This document shows positions 37,293-46,384 of a DNA stretch of 64,000 nt, piece after piece. Each line of letters opens with the position of its first letter. The first letter of the stretch is position 1. The position numbers were made by a program, and so were the translations under genes. Origin of the DNA: Arenimonas fontis (GTDB lineage: Bacteria > Pseudomonadota > Gammaproteobacteria > Xanthomonadales > Xanthomonadaceae); NCBI RefSeq assembly GCF_008386465.1, contig NZ_VUOD01000004.1, forward strand, positions 186,001 to 250,000, read 5' to 3'. The notes below the pieces were generated by a model. That model made no database searches and was not told the origin of the DNA. It was given only the letters and a program-made list of their open reading frames with translations.

Positions 37293-38603
37293 TCAACGGT
37301 CCGCCAGCACGGCCTCGACGGCGTCCGGATCCCTGGGCACGCCGTCGGTGAGGACTTCGTGGCCGTCGCGGGTGATGGCGACGTCGTCCTCGATGCGGAT
37401 GCCGATGCCCTGCCACTTCGCCGGCACGCCTTTCGTGCCCGGGGCGATGTACAGGCCGGGCTCGATGGTGAAGACCATGCCCGGCTCGAGCATGCGGTAG
37501 TCGCCGGCCAGGCGGTATTCGCCGACGTCATGCACGTCCAGGCCGATCCAGTGGCCGGTCTTGTGCATGTAGAACCTCTTGTAGGCGCCGCTGGCCAGGG
37601 CCTTTTTCAGGCTGCCCTTGAGCAGGCCCAGCGACAGCAGGCCCTCGGTCAACACTTCCACCGCCGCCTCGTGGCCGGCGATCCAGGGCCTGCCCGGGCG
37701 CGCCTGCTGCATCGCCGCCGCCTGCGCCGCGAGGACCAGCTCGTAGAGGGCGCGCTGCTCGCGACCGAAACGGCCGTTGATCGGCCAGGTGCGGGTGATG
37801 TCCGAGGCGTAGTTGCCGTACTCGGCGCCGGCATCGCACAGCAGCAGGTCGCCGTCATGCAGCAGGCCGTCGTTGGCGCGGTAGTGAAGCACGCAGGCAT
37901 TGGCGCCGGCGCCGACGATGGGTTCGTAGGCAGCCACCGCGCCGTGTCGGCGCCAGGTGTACTGCAGGACCGCCTCCACCTCCCACTCCCGGATGCCCGG
38001 CCGGGTAGCGCGCATGGCCGCCAGCTGGGCCTCGGCGGCGATGGCGGCGGCCTTGCGCATCAGTTTCAGCTCGGCCGGGCTCTTGAACAGGCGCAGCTCG
38101 TGCAGCAGATGGCCGAGCTCGAGGAACTCGTGCGGCGGCTGCGCGCCCTGGCGCGCCTGGGCCCGCACCCGGTTTACCCAGCCGATCAGCTTGAGATCGA
38201 ACTCGGTGTCACGGCCGAAGTGGTAATACACCCGGGTCCTGCCCTCGAGCAGGCCGGGCAGGATGTCGTCGAGGTCGGTGATCGGGTAGGCATCGTCCAC
38301 GCCGTAACGCTCGACCGCGCCCTCGGGACCGGCCCGAGGGCCGTCCCAGGCCTCGCGCTCCGGGTCACGTTCACGGCAAAACAGCAGGGACTCGCCATGC
38401 GTGCGCCCAGGCACCAGCACCAGCACGGCCTCTGGTTCCGGGAAGCCGCTGAGGTACCAGAAATCGCTGTCCTGCCGATAGGGGTAATGCGTGTCGTGGC
38501 TGCGGATGCGCTCGGGCGCGGCCGGCAGGATCAGGATGGCGTCCTCGTCGGCCATCCGCATCAGTTGTCGGCGGCGGCGGGCGTACTCGGCGGCTTTGAC
38601 CAT
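37293..38603 (-). CDS. pepP: Xaa-Pro aminopeptidase (M24B)
   Basis: A 436-residue dinuclear Mn peptidase releasing N-terminal residues before proline. The N-terminal domain starts RRRRQLMRMADEDAILILPAA and has DSDFWYLSGFPEPEAV. Metal ligands lie in DAGAEYGNYASDITRTWP, HWIGLDVHDVG and FTIEPGLYI, with a final glutamate in IEDDVAIT. It is 7 nt downstream of the UPF0149 gene. Confidence 0.95.
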   Translation of the reverse strand: MVKAAEYARRRRQLMRMADEDAILILPAAPERIRSHDTHYPYRQDSDFWYLSGFPEPEAVLVLVPGRTHGESLLFCRERDPEREAWDGPRAGPEGAVERYGVDDAYPITDLDDILPGLLEGRTRVYYHFGRDTEFDLKLIGWVNRVRAQARQGAQPPHEFLELGHLLHELRLFKSPAELKLMRKAAAIAAEAQLAAMRATRPGIREWEVEAVLQYTWRRHGAVAAYEPIVGAGANACVLHYRANDGLLHDGDLLLCDAGAEYGNYASDITRTWPINGRFGREQRALYELVLAAQAAAMQQARPGRPWIAGHEAAVEVLTEGLLSLGLLKGSLKKALASGAYKRFYMHKTGHWIGLDVHDVGEYRLAGDYRMLEPGMVFTIEPGLYIAPGTKGVPAKWQGIGIRIEDDVAITRDGHEVLTDGVPRDPDAVEAVLADR

Positions 38604-38610
38604 GGCGGTG

Positions 38611-39165
38611 TCAGTTCAGGCGACGCCGGTGCCTCGGGCCCAGGACGCAGTCGCTGTGCAGCAGCATGACCGCCACCCGCACGAATTCGGCGACTTCGGC
38701 CAGCGCCTCCTCGTCGGCCTCGGGTTCTTCGTAGGTCAGCTCGCTGGCGGCGATGCGGGCCAGGTCGGCCAAGGCCTCGCGCGACTCTTCCGACAAGGGC
38801 GGTTCGGCCCCGGCGGCCAGGCCGAAGCCGCCCAGGAAGCCGCGGCACCAGGCCAGCAGGCCGTCGCCGCGGGCGCTGACCGGCTGGTCCTCGGCCGGCA
38901 GCAGCAGCTCGAAACCGAAATCCGGTGAATCCAGCTGGGCGACGCTGGCGCCGAACAGCCGTCCCAGGGCGCTGTCCGGCGCCGGGCTCGGCGCCCCCGG
39001 TTCGGACATCAGGGCCGCCAGCCAGCGCTCGCGATCGGGCGCGCCGCCGCCGGACAGCCAGCCGCATAGGGAACCGTGCAACTCGGACGGGCCGAGGCCG
39101 GAATCCAGCTCCCGCAGCTCGGCGGCGAGATCGGCAAGCGGCGGCAGGGAAACGTGATCGGACAT
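38611..39165 (-). CDS. UPF0149 (YgfB/YecA-like) family protein
   Basis: A 184-residue soluble protein with the family pattern SELHGSLCGWLSGG near residue 30 and the C-terminal half ARGDGLLAWCRGFLGGFGLA followed by an acidic linker and RVAVMLLHSD. It precedes pepP as in many gammaproteobacteria. In Pseudomonas, YgfB affects beta-lactam resistance; no function can be read here. The ATG at 39165 is preferred over an upstream start. Confidence 0.88.
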   Translation of the reverse strand: MSDHVSLPPLADLAAELRELDSGLGPSELHGSLCGWLSGGGAPDRERWLAALMSEPGAPSPAPDSALGRLFGASVAQLDSPDFGFELLLPAEDQPVSARGDGLLAWCRGFLGGFGLAAGAEPPLSEESREALADLARIAASELTYEEPEADEEALAEVAEFVRVAVMLLHSDCVLGPRHRRRLN

Positions 39166-39191
39166 GGCGTCAGGCCAGGGGGCAGGCGCCC

Positions 39192-39200
39192 ATTCTAGCA
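39192..39200 (-). promoter_or_regulatory. Extended -10 promoter element for UPF0149-pepP
   Basis: Read on the minus strand this is TGCTAGAAT, an extended -10 about 27 bp before the ATG. It is identical to the element upstream of pepA. Confidence 0.5.
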
Positions 39201-39216
39201 ACCCCCGCCGGCGTGC

Positions 39217-39245
39217 TTGTGGCGCCGCAGGTGCCCACCTACACT
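39217..39245 (+). promoter_or_regulatory. Sigma-70-type promoter for the GGDEF-EAL gene
   Basis: TTGTGG (39217-39222), a 17-bp spacer and TACACT (39240-39245) precede the ATG at 39290 by about 45 bp. It lies back-to-back with the UPF0149 promoter. Confidence 0.5.
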
Positions 39246-39289
39246 GCCCCGGTTAGCAGGACTGCATCTGCTGGGGAACCCCGAACCCG

Positions 39290-41590
39290 ATGACGCTTCG
39301 GCGCGACAAGACCTGGTGCGTGCGCGGGTGCGCGGCTGCGGTGCTGGGCGGGGCGTGCATGCCGGCGGCGGCGAGCCCCCTGTCGGGACTCAGCGCCGGA
39401 ACGGTGGTGCAGCTGGCCCTGGCGACGGTCGCCGTGCTGCTGTGCTGGCTGCTGTGGCGGGTATGGAACCACCGCCGCCATCAGGAGCGGTCCCTGCTGG
39501 CCGAGATCCGCCAGCGCGAGGAACGGCTGAACCTGGCGCTCTGGGGCTCGGGCGACGAGTTCTGGGACTGGGACATCCGCGACAACCGCCTGTACCGGCT
39601 CGGCGCCAGCCAACTGCTCGGCCAGGGTAGCCACGAGGAAATCAGTACCGACGATTGGCGTACCCACACCATCCACCCCGAGGATCTGCCGCGGGTGCAG
39701 AAGCTGCTGCAGGAACACATCGTCGGCCATACCGACGTGTTCGAATCCGAGCATCGGGTCCGCAATGCCCGCGGCGAGTGGATCTGGGTGCGCAGCCGCG
39801 GCAAGGTGGTCGAGCGCGATGCCGACGGCAGCCCGCTGCGCATGGCCGGCACCGCCCGCGACATCACCGCCATCCGCCGGGCCGAGCGTGAACGCCGGGT
39901 CGCCATCGAGGTATTGCGCAGCATGAGCGAGGCGGTGGCGGTGATCGACCTCGACTTCCGTTTCATTTCGGTCAACCCGGCCTTCTCGCGCATCACCGGC
40001 TACAGCGAGGACGAGGTGATCGGCCAGAACAGCCGCCTGCTCGATTCCAGCCAGCACAGCGCCGAGTTCTACCGGCGGGTGCGCGACGTGCTCGAGCGAA
40101 CCGGCCATTGGGCCGGCGAGATGTGGCAGAAGCGCAAGGACGGCGAGGAGTTCCTCGGCTGGATCGAGATGAGCGAGGTGCGCGACGCGCTCGGCCAGCG
40201 CAGCCATTTCGTCGCCGTGGTCAACGACATCACCGACAAGAAGCGCGCCGAGCAGGAACTGCGCTACCTGGCCAATTACGACACCCTGACCGGCCTGCCC
40301 AACCGCGCCCTGCTAAGCGAACGCCTGGGCCGGGCGATCGTGCGGGCGCGCCGGCAGGAGACCCGGGTGGCGGTGCTGTTCCTGGACCTGGACCGGTTCA
40401 AGGACATCAACGATTCGCTCGGCCACGCTGCCGGCGACCGCCTGCTCAAGGCCGCGGCCACCCGCCTGCAGGCCACGGTCGGCGCCTCCGACACGGTGGC
40501 GCGACTGGGCGGCGACGAATTCACGGTGGTGCTGGAGGACGTGGAGTCCATTCCGGCGGTCGAGCGCATGGCGCGGGAGATCCTGACCGCTTTCTCCATG
40601 CCGCTGGAGGTGGACGAGCGGCACGACGTCTCCATCACGCCCTCGCTGGGCATCAGCCTCTACCCCGATCACGGCCTGGTGCCGACCGATCTGCTGAAGT
40701 TCGCCGACACGGCCATGTACCAGGCCAAGGCCGAGGGCCGGAATACCTATCAGATATACAACGAGACCATGGACGCGGAATCGCGCCGGCGCGCCACCAT
40801 CCTGGCCTCGCTGCGCAAGGCCATGGACCGGGGCGAATTCCGCTTGGTCTACCAGCCGCGCATGGCCCTGGCCGATGGCCGCATCACCGGCGCGGAGTCC
40901 CTGCTGCGCTGGCACAGCGCCGAGCTGGGCGAGATCCACCCCAGCGTGTTCGTGCCGCTGGCGGAAGAATCCGGCCTGATCCTGCAGATCGGCGACTGGG
41001 TGCTGTCCGAGGCCCTGCAGACCCTGAAACGCTGGCGCGCGCACGGGCTGACCGACGTCTCCATCGGCGTCAACGTCTCGGTGCTGCAGCTGGTCCGCGG
41101 CAACCTGCCGGAGAAGCTGGCCCGGATGATCGAGGACCTGGGCGTGCCGGCAAACCGCATCGAGCTGGAAGTGACCGAATCCATGGTGATGCAGAACGCC
41201 GAGCAGCACACCTCGGTGCTGAACGAGCTGCGCAAGCTCGGCGTAACCCTGGCCATCGACGACTTCGGAACCGGCTATTCCTCGCTGGTGTACCTCAAGC
41301 GGCTGCCGATCGACACGCTGAAGATCGACAAGGAATTCATCGGCGACCTGACCCGCGACCCCGACGACGAGGCAATCACCGCCACGGTCATCACCATGGG
41401 CCACTCGCTGGGCCTGAACGTGATCGCCGAGGGCGTGGAGAGCGAGCAGCAGCTAAGCTACCTGCGCGAACAGGGCTGCGACGAGATCCAGGGTTTCTGG
41501 CTGTCGCCGCCGCTGGACGCCCACCGCTGCCTGGCCTTCATCCGCAGCTGGCAGCCCGGCACGGTGGCGGCCATCCCGGCCCCGTATTGA
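39290..41590 (+). CDS. PAS-PAS-GGDEF-EAL cyclic-di-GMP enzyme, membrane-anchored
   Basis: A 766-residue protein. An N-terminal signal-like segment and membrane helix (about 36-60) precede a PAS/PAC of the PAS_3 type (ending MAGTARDITAIRRAE), a second PAS (AVIDLDFRFISVNPAFSRITGY), then GGDEF and EAL domains. The cyclase motif GGDEF (407-411) is intact, but the upstream inhibitory I-site reads GASD instead of RxxD. The phosphodiesterase motif is ESL (536-538) with glutamate kept; EVTES and DDFGTGYSSL are intact. Both activities are possible. It may feed the c-di-GMP-responsive Clp regulator, an inference. Confidence 0.93.
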   Translation: MTLRRDKTWCVRGCAAAVLGGACMPAAASPLSGLSAGTVVQLALATVAVLLCWLLWRVWNHRRHQERSLLAEIRQREERLNLALWGSGDEFWDWDIRDNRLYRLGASQLLGQGSHEEISTDDWRTHTIHPEDLPRVQKLLQEHIVGHTDVFESEHRVRNARGEWIWVRSRGKVVERDADGSPLRMAGTARDITAIRRAERERRVAIEVLRSMSEAVAVIDLDFRFISVNPAFSRITGYSEDEVIGQNSRLLDSSQHSAEFYRRVRDVLERTGHWAGEMWQKRKDGEEFLGWIEMSEVRDALGQRSHFVAVVNDITDKKRAEQELRYLANYDTLTGLPNRALLSERLGRAIVRARRQETRVAVLFLDLDRFKDINDSLGHAAGDRLLKAAATRLQATVGASDTVARLGGDEFTVVLEDVESIPAVERMAREILTAFSMPLEVDERHDVSITPSLGISLYPDHGLVPTDLLKFADTAMYQAKAEGRNTYQIYNETMDAESRRRATILASLRKAMDRGEFRLVYQPRMALADGRITGAESLLRWHSAELGEIHPSVFVPLAEESGLILQIGDWVLSEALQTLKRWRAHGLTDVSIGVNVSVLQLVRGNLPEKLARMIEDLGVPANRIELEVTESMVMQNAEQHTSVLNELRKLGVTLAIDDFGTGYSSLVYLKRLPIDTLKIDKEFIGDLTRDPDDEAITATVITMGHSLGLNVIAEGVESEQQLSYLREQGCDEIQGFWLSPPLDAHRCLAFIRSWQPGTVAAIPAPY

Positions 41591-41613
41591 TTCCCCGCCC
41601 CGACCCGCCCAAG

Positions 41614-41844
41614 ATGGCCGCGATGAGCCCCACCGACCCCATCGCCCAGCTCAAGGCCTTGTCCGAGCGCTTCGAGCGCCTGGCCGAGCAGTACCGGCGC
41701 CTGGCCGAGGAGAACCGCAGCCTGCGCCAGGCCCAGGAGCAGCTGGTGGCCGAGCGCGCGCAGTTGCTGAACAAGAACGAACAGGCGCGATCCCGGGTCG
41801 AGGCGATGATCGCCCGGCTGAAATCGCTGGAGCACAACGCGTGA
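41614..41844 (+). CDS. Small coiled-coil protein (TIGR02449/ZapB-like)
   Basis: A 76-residue, highly charged coiled coil (residues about 12-65) with heptads such as LSERFERLAEQYRRLAEENRSL (shown only in part as family pattern). Small proteins of this kind precede zapA in many gammaproteobacteria and are thought to assist Z-ring assembly. The start could be ATG 41614 or ATG 41623; neither has a clear ribosome site. Its stop overlaps the GTG of zapA (GTGA). Confidence 0.75.
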   Translation: MAAMSPTDPIAQLKALSERFERLAEQYRRLAEENRSLRQAQEQLVAERAQLLNKNEQARSRVEAMIARLKSLEHNA

Positions 41845-42134
41845 GCGAGCCGGTCAACATCCGCATCCTCGAGCGCGAATTCACCGTCGGCGTCGCCCCG
41901 GGCGAACGCGATGGCCTGATGGCCGCCGCCCACCTGGTGGACGCCCGCATGCGCGAGATCCGCGGCGGCAACCGCATGGCTGCCCTGGACCAGGTGGCAG
42001 TGCTGGCCGCCCTGGACCTGGCGCACGAGTTCCTGCAACTGAAGGCGAAGCTGGAGCAGCGCGATGCCGCCTTGGCCGAGACCCTGGGCGAGCTCAACCG
42101 CAAGCTGGACGGCCTGTTCGACAGCGCCCGCTGA
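41841..42134 (+). CDS. zapA: Cell division protein ZapA
   Basis: A 97-residue Z-ring cross-linker. VNIRILEREFTVGVAPGERD and AAHLVDARMREIR are characteristic of the globular head, followed by a C-terminal coiled coil. The GTG start overlaps the preceding stop. It sits immediately upstream of 6S RNA and the formyl-THF cyclo-ligase, a layout shared by most gammaproteobacteria. Confidence 0.92.
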   Translation: MSEPVNIRILEREFTVGVAPGERDGLMAAAHLVDARMREIRGGNRMAALDQVAVLAALDLAHEFLQLKAKLEQRDAALAETLGELNRKLDGLFDSAR

Positions 42135-42170
42135 ACGATGCGTCTTAACGCCGGCTTCCGCTGCCGGGTC

Positions 42171-42176
42171 TATAAT
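42171..42176 (+). promoter_or_regulatory. -10 box of the 6S RNA promoter
   Basis: A perfect TATAAT, placing transcription start at about 42182-42184. The -35 region is not well conserved. Confidence 0.6.
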
Positions 42177-42182
42177 CGCGCC

Positions 42183-42366
42183 CGTCCTCTGCCGTGTGCG
42201 ACAGCGTGCCTAACATTCGCCTTGTCCCATACACACGACACGGGAATCCATGACCGGCGCGGTGTGCATGTCCGTCCCGTGCGGAAAGCCTGAAGCGCCG
42301 GCCGCGGGTACCCACTTGATCCTCGGGATCAAGGTCGTTTCGCGCGCATCGGCATGGTGGAGGGCC
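42183..42366 (+). ncRNA. ssrS: 6S RNA
   Basis: The position between zapA and the formyl-THF cyclo-ligase gene, a perfect TATAAT just upstream, and sequence similarity all point to 6S RNA, the RNA polymerase sigma-70 decoy. GCATGTCCGTCCCGTGCGGA followed by AAGCCTGAA resembles the E. coli 6S segment around GCATGCTCGGTCCGTCCGAG and AAGCCTTAA. TTGATCCTCGGGATCAA (42316-42332) is the apical hairpin matching TTGAACCAAGGGTTCAA. The 5' CCTCTGCCGTGTGCG pairs with the 3' CGCGCATCGGCATGGTGGAGG to close the rod. Ends are approximate (a few bases). Confidence 0.85.
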
Positions 42367-42371
42367 TCTTC

Positions 42372-42956
42372 TTGAGCGCGGCGCGCCGGCAGCTCCGCCA
42401 GGCCTTCCGCCGGCGTCGCGCCGCCCTGGGCCCGGGCGAGCGGCTCGAAGCCGCCGCCGAGGTCGCCCGGCATCTGGGCGAACGGCCCGAGCTGCGGCAG
42501 CCCGGACATGTCGGTGGCTACTGGGCGATCGGCGGCGAGCTGCCCCTGCATGCCGTGCAGCTGCGCCTGCCCCCGGGCCAGGTCTGGTGCCTGCCGACGG
42601 TGCAGGACGACGGCGGCCTGCGCTTCGCTCCCTGGCGGCCCGGCGACCCGCTTCGCCCCAACCGTTTCGGCATACCGGAACCCGTGCTGGAACCGGCCTC
42701 GACCCTGGCGGCGGCGGACCTGGCCTGGGTCCTGGTACCCCTGCTGGCCTTCGATCCTGCCGGATACCGGCTGGGCATGGGCGCCGGCTACTACGACCGG
42801 GCCTTCGCCTTCCGCCTGGAACGGTCCGCGCCGCCCCTGCTGATCGGCGTGGGCTACGACTGGCAGGCACTGGAGGAACCACTGGAAGCGGAGCCCTGGG
42901 ACGTGCCGCTGGATGCCGTCTGCACCCAGCGCGGCTTCCGCCGCTTCGGGCGATAA
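42372..42956 (+). CDS. fau: 5-formyltetrahydrofolate cyclo-ligase
   Basis: A 194-residue enzyme (ygfA family) converting 5-formyl-THF to methenyl-THF. I chose a TTG start at 42372: GGAGGG lies 7 nt upstream, whereas the in-frame ATG at 42354 lies inside the predicted 6S RNA. Family blocks are [26 protein letters not shown] and the terminal [10 protein letters not shown]. coli co-transcribes ygfA with 6S RNA, and the overlap of the ribosome site with the 3' end of 6S suggests the same here. Confidence 0.92.
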   Translation: MSAARRQLRQAFRRRRAALGPGERLEAAAEVARHLGERPELRQPGHVGGYWAIGGELPLHAVQLRLPPGQVWCLPTVQDDGGLRFAPWRPGDPLRPNRFGIPEPVLEPASTLAAADLAWVLVPLLAFDPAGYRLGMGAGYYDRAFAFRLERSAPPLLIGVGYDWQALEEPLEAEPWDVPLDAVCTQRGFRRFGR

Positions 42957-42964
42957 TGGCCGGC

Positions 42965-43420
<456 letters not shown>

Positions 43421-43440
43421 CCCGCCCCCCGGAGCCCCCG

Positions 43441-44100
43441 ATGTCGCGTGAACAACAGAAGAAGCTGGCCGCGGAAAAAGCCCTGGAGTTCGTCGAGGAC
43501 GGCACCGTCGTCGGCGTCGGCACCGGCTCGACGGTGGCCTATTTCATCGAGGCCCTGGGCCGGATCAAGGGCCGCATCGAAGGCGCCGTGTCCAGCTCCG
43601 AGCGCAGCACCCACCAACTCGAGCAGGTCGGCATTCCGGTCTTCGACCTCAACGCGGTCGGGCCGCTGAAGCTGTACGTGGACGGCGCCGACGAGTGCGA
43701 CCCCTGGAACCGGCTGATCAAGGGCGGCGGCGGCGCCCTCACGCGCGAGAAGATCATCGCCCAGGCCAGCGAGCGCTTCGTCTGCATCATCGACGAGGCC
43801 AAGCAGGTCGAGGTGCTGGGCGAGTTCCCGTTGCCGATCGAGGTGATCCCGATGGCGCGCAGTCTGGTCGCCAGGACCATCGCCGACCTCGGCGGTCAAC
43901 CGATCTGGCGCGAGGGCCTGGTCACCGACAACGGCAACTGGATCCTCGACGTGCATGGCTGGCGGATTGCCGATCCTGTGGCGCTGGAGTCGCGCCTGAA
44001 CCAGATTCCCGGCGTGGTGACCGTGGGCCTGTTCGCGGCCAGGCCCGCCGACGAGGTGATCATCGGCGACACGCTGCGGCCGATCCGCCGGGCCCGCTGA
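43441..44100 (+). CDS. rpiA: Ribose-5-phosphate isomerase A
   Basis: A 219-residue enzyme of the pentose phosphate pathway. [19 protein letters not shown], the catalytic-site DGADE and [12 protein letters not shown] are all present. Length is normal. It is the last gene of the zapA-side cluster. Confidence 0.97.
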   Translation: MSREQQKKLAAEKALEFVEDGTVVGVGTGSTVAYFIEALGRIKGRIEGAVSSSERSTHQLEQVGIPVFDLNAVGPLKLYVDGADECDPWNRLIKGGGGALTREKIIAQASERFVCIIDEAKQVEVLGEFPLPIEVIPMARSLVARTIADLGGQPIWREGLVTDNGNWILDVHGWRIADPVALESRLNQIPGVVTVGLFAARPADEVIIGDTLRPIRRAR

Positions 44101-44144
44101 GCCGGACCTCCCGGCAGGCGGTGGAGGCAGCCGGCGCGGCGGTG

Positions 44145-45209
44145 TCAGGCGGCCGTCGGGCTGCGGCCGGCCATCATGCGCAGCATGGCGCCCAGGCCAC
44201 CGTGCAGGGCGCTGACCTCGTAGCCCATGCGCTTGAGCACGAAGGCCGCTGCCGCCGATCGTTCGCCGGTGTTGCAATAGACCACCAGCCTGGCACCCGG
44301 CGCGACCGCATTGCCGATGTCCTCGCGCAGCCGGTACAGCGGGATGTTGATCGAGCCGTCGATGGCCCTTTGCGCATGCTCCTCCGGCATGCGCACGTCG
44401 AGCAGGACCGCGCCTGCCTGCACCTGGCGCGCGGCGTCGGCGGGCAGCACCCAGGAAAGCATCGGCGGCTTCAGCACCGCTTCGAAGGCATCGCGCGACA
44501 AGCGCATCAGCTGGCCGCCCTGCATCATCCGCACCGTGGCGTTGCGCGGCAGGTTCGACAGCAGGGCGTCCTCGCCGAAGGTATCGCCCTCGCGCAGGTA
44601 GGCCACCACCTGCGGAGCGCCGTCCAGATACTTGGACACCGAGGCGGTGCCGGAACGAACGACGTAGAAATAGTCGGCCGGGTCGCCCTCGCGCATCACC
44701 ACCTCGCTGGGCTTGACCGTCACCGGCTCGAACAGCTGGAACATCTTTTCGATGTTGCCGGTCGGCAGGCGGGCGAAGGCCTGGCTGCGCAGCAGGCGGA
44801 ACACCCAGTCGTTGCCACCCGGTCCCGGAGCGAAATGCCGGTAGTTGTCATCGCGGCTGAGCTGGTCCCAGGTGATCACCTTCTCCAGGTAGCGGCGATC
44901 GACCCGCATCACCTTGGCGCGCGCCGACACCGCCTTGGCGGTGAAGCGGCGCGGCACGGCATCGTTGAGCGGGTAACGGCCGTGCGGGGCGTTGGCGACG
45001 TGGGCGACGCTGCGGCCGTCCGGATAATCGCAGCGCAGTTCGCCGTCGAGCAGGTAGATGGTGTCCTCGTCGAGATCGCCGGCCTCGAAGACGTTCTCGT
45101 GGCGCTGATACTCCGACACCACCGCCTCGCGGGCGAGGTGGTCGCGGGTTTCCTGCCGCAAGGAGTCCAGCGGGAACAGGCGGGCCAGTTCGGTGACGGG
45201 TACGGGCAT
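44145..45209 (-). CDS. Two cyclic-nucleotide-binding domains fused to a rhodanese domain
   Basis: A 354-residue cytoplasmic protein. Residues about 10-120 are a divergent cNMP-binding fold (AGDLDEDTIYLLDGELRC); residues about 140-245 are a clearer one (EGDPADYFYVVRSGTASV, EGDTFGEDALL). The C-terminal 90 residues are a rhodanese with VLLDVRMPEEHAQRAI and the active loop VVYCNTGERSAAAAF, whose cysteine should form a persulphide. There is no DNA-binding domain, so it is not a CRP regulator. A nucleotide-controlled sulphur transferase or redox sensor is plausible. It is downstream of the tRNA-Gln terminator and has its own transcription. Confidence 0.85.
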   Translation of the reverse strand: MPVPVTELARLFPLDSLRQETRDHLAREAVVSEYQRHENVFEAGDLDEDTIYLLDGELRCDYPDGRSVAHVANAPHGRYPLNDAVPRRFTAKAVSARAKVMRVDRRYLEKVITWDQLSRDDNYRHFAPGPGGNDWVFRLLRSQAFARLPTGNIEKMFQLFEPVTVKPSEVVMREGDPADYFYVVRSGTASVSKYLDGAPQVVAYLREGDTFGEDALLSNLPRNATVRMMQGGQLMRLSRDAFEAVLKPPMLSWVLPADAARQVQAGAVLLDVRMPEEHAQRAIDGSINIPLYRLREDIGNAVAPGARLVVYCNTGERSAAAAFVLKRMGYEVSALHGGLGAMLRMMAGRSPTAA

Positions 45210-45293
45210 GGCGCGTGATCCGGCGAAAGCTGCACCGAGTCTATCGCCCCGTTCAGGTTGGCGGTAGGGCTTGGGCCGACTTGCCCGCCCCGG

Positions 45294-45335
45294 CCAAAAA
45301 GGAAGGGCCCCCGTTTGGGGGCCCTTCCTTTTTGG
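45294..45335 (-). terminator. Strong terminator downstream of tRNA-Gln
   Basis: A perfect 19-bp stem with a 4-nt loop: arms 45294-45312 and 45317-45335. The stem is GC-rich in the centre and A/T-rich at the base, so it carries its own T-run on either strand. The 3' CCA of the tRNA lies in the outermost stem base pairs. Confidence 0.9.
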
Positions 45336-45406
45336 CTGGGGGACTAGGATTCGAACCTAGATAGGCAGAGTCAGAGTCTGCAGTCCTACCATTAGACGAT
45401 CCCCCA
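45333..45406 (-). tRNA. tRNA-Gln (anticodon CUG)
   Basis: On the minus strand the sequence folds as a cloverleaf: acceptor TGGGGGA pairs with TCCCCCA, discriminator G and encoded CCA follow. The anticodon stem GCAGA/TCTGC encloses the loop CTCTGAC, giving anticodon CTG. The T-arm is CTAGG-TTCGAAT-CCTAG. It lies between rpsI and the terminator and is probably co-transcribed with the ribosomal protein genes. Confidence 0.95.
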
Positions 45407-45441
45407 ATTCGGGAAAGCGCCGGGAGTCTAGCGCAAACGGA

Positions 45442-45834
45442 TCAGCGCTTGGAGTACTGGGTGGCGCGGCGGGCCTTGTGCAAGCCGACCTTCTTGCGCT
45501 CGACCTCGCGGGCGTCACGGGTCATCAGGCCCGCCTTGCGCAGTTCCGGCTTGAGGCTCTCGTCGTACTCGACCAGGGCGCGGGCCAGGCCCAGACGGAT
45601 GGCGCCGGCCTGGCCGGTGATGCCACCACCCTCGACGGTGATCTTGACGTCGAACTTTTCCGCGGTCTGGGTGACCTCGAGCGGCTGACGCACGATCATG
45701 CGCGAGGTCTCGCGACCAAAGAAGTCCTCGATCGAACGGCCGTTGATTTCGATGTTGCCCGAACCCGGACGCAGGAACACCCGCGCGGTGGACGACTTGC
45801 GACGGCCGGTGCCGTAGTTCTGCTGCAGAGCCAT
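45442..45834 (-). CDS. rpsI: 30S ribosomal protein S9
   Basis: A 130-residue protein starting [15 protein letters not shown] and ending RRATQYSKR, the conserved C-terminal tail that reaches the P-site tRNA. It directly follows rplM, as in nearly all bacteria. Confidence 0.98.
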   Translation of the reverse strand: MALQQNYGTGRRKSSTARVFLRPGSGNIEINGRSIEDFFGRETSRMIVRQPLEVTQTAEKFDVKITVEGGGITGQAGAIRLGLARALVEYDESLKPELRKAGLMTRDAREVERKKVGLHKARRATQYSKR

Positions 45835-45845
45835 GAATGCCTACC

Positions 45846-46286
45846 TTAGCCTTGGATGTCCAGCGCCTTCGGCTGCTGGGCGCTGTGCGGATGCTCGGAG
45901 CCCTTGTACACCTTGAGCTTCTTGAACATGGCGCGGCCGAGCGGGTTCTTGGGCAGCATGCCCTTGACGCCGATCTCGATGACGCGCTCCGGGTGCGACT
46001 CGAGGGCCTGGGCCAGGGTCTCGGTCTTCAGGTTGCCGACGTAGCCGGTGAACCGGTGATACTTCTTGTCCTGAAGCTTGGTGCCGGTGACGGCGATCTT
46101 CTCGGCGTTGATCACGACGAGGTAATCGCCGGTGTCCACGTGCGGGGTGAACTCGGGCTTGTGCTTGCCGCGCAGCCGGCGCGCGAGCTCCGAGCACAGG
46201 CGACCCAGGGTCTTGCCGGTGGCATCGACCACATACCAGTCGCGCTTGACGGTCTCCGGCTTGGCGCTGACGGTCATGGACTTCAT
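45846..46286 (-). CDS. rplM: 50S ribosomal protein L13
   Basis: A 146-residue protein with [18 protein letters not shown] and [19 protein letters not shown]. The ATG at 46286 has a GGAG site; a second ATG at 46277 is possible. It heads the rplM-rpsI-tRNA unit. Confidence 0.97.
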   Translation of the reverse strand: MKSMTVSAKPETVKRDWYVVDATGKTLGRLCSELARRLRGKHKPEFTPHVDTGDYLVVINAEKIAVTGTKLQDKKYHRFTGYVGNLKTETLAQALESHPERVIEIGVKGMLPKNPLGRAMFKKLKVYKGSEHPHSAQQPKALDIQG

Positions 46287-46323
46287 GACGGCTCCAAAGG
46301 GAATCGGGGTGGAAAGACGCGGA

Positions 46324-46352
46324 ATGATAGCGGCCGGGCCCGATCCACGCAA
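46324..46352 (-). promoter_or_regulatory. Sigma-70 promoter for rplM-rpsI-tRNA-Gln
   Basis: Read on the minus strand: TTGCGT (46352-46347), 17-bp spacer, TATCAT (46329-46324), about 38 bp before the rplM ATG. Confidence 0.65.
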
Positions 46353-46384
46353 GTCCGCCGACCGCCGCGTGATACCATGCCGCC

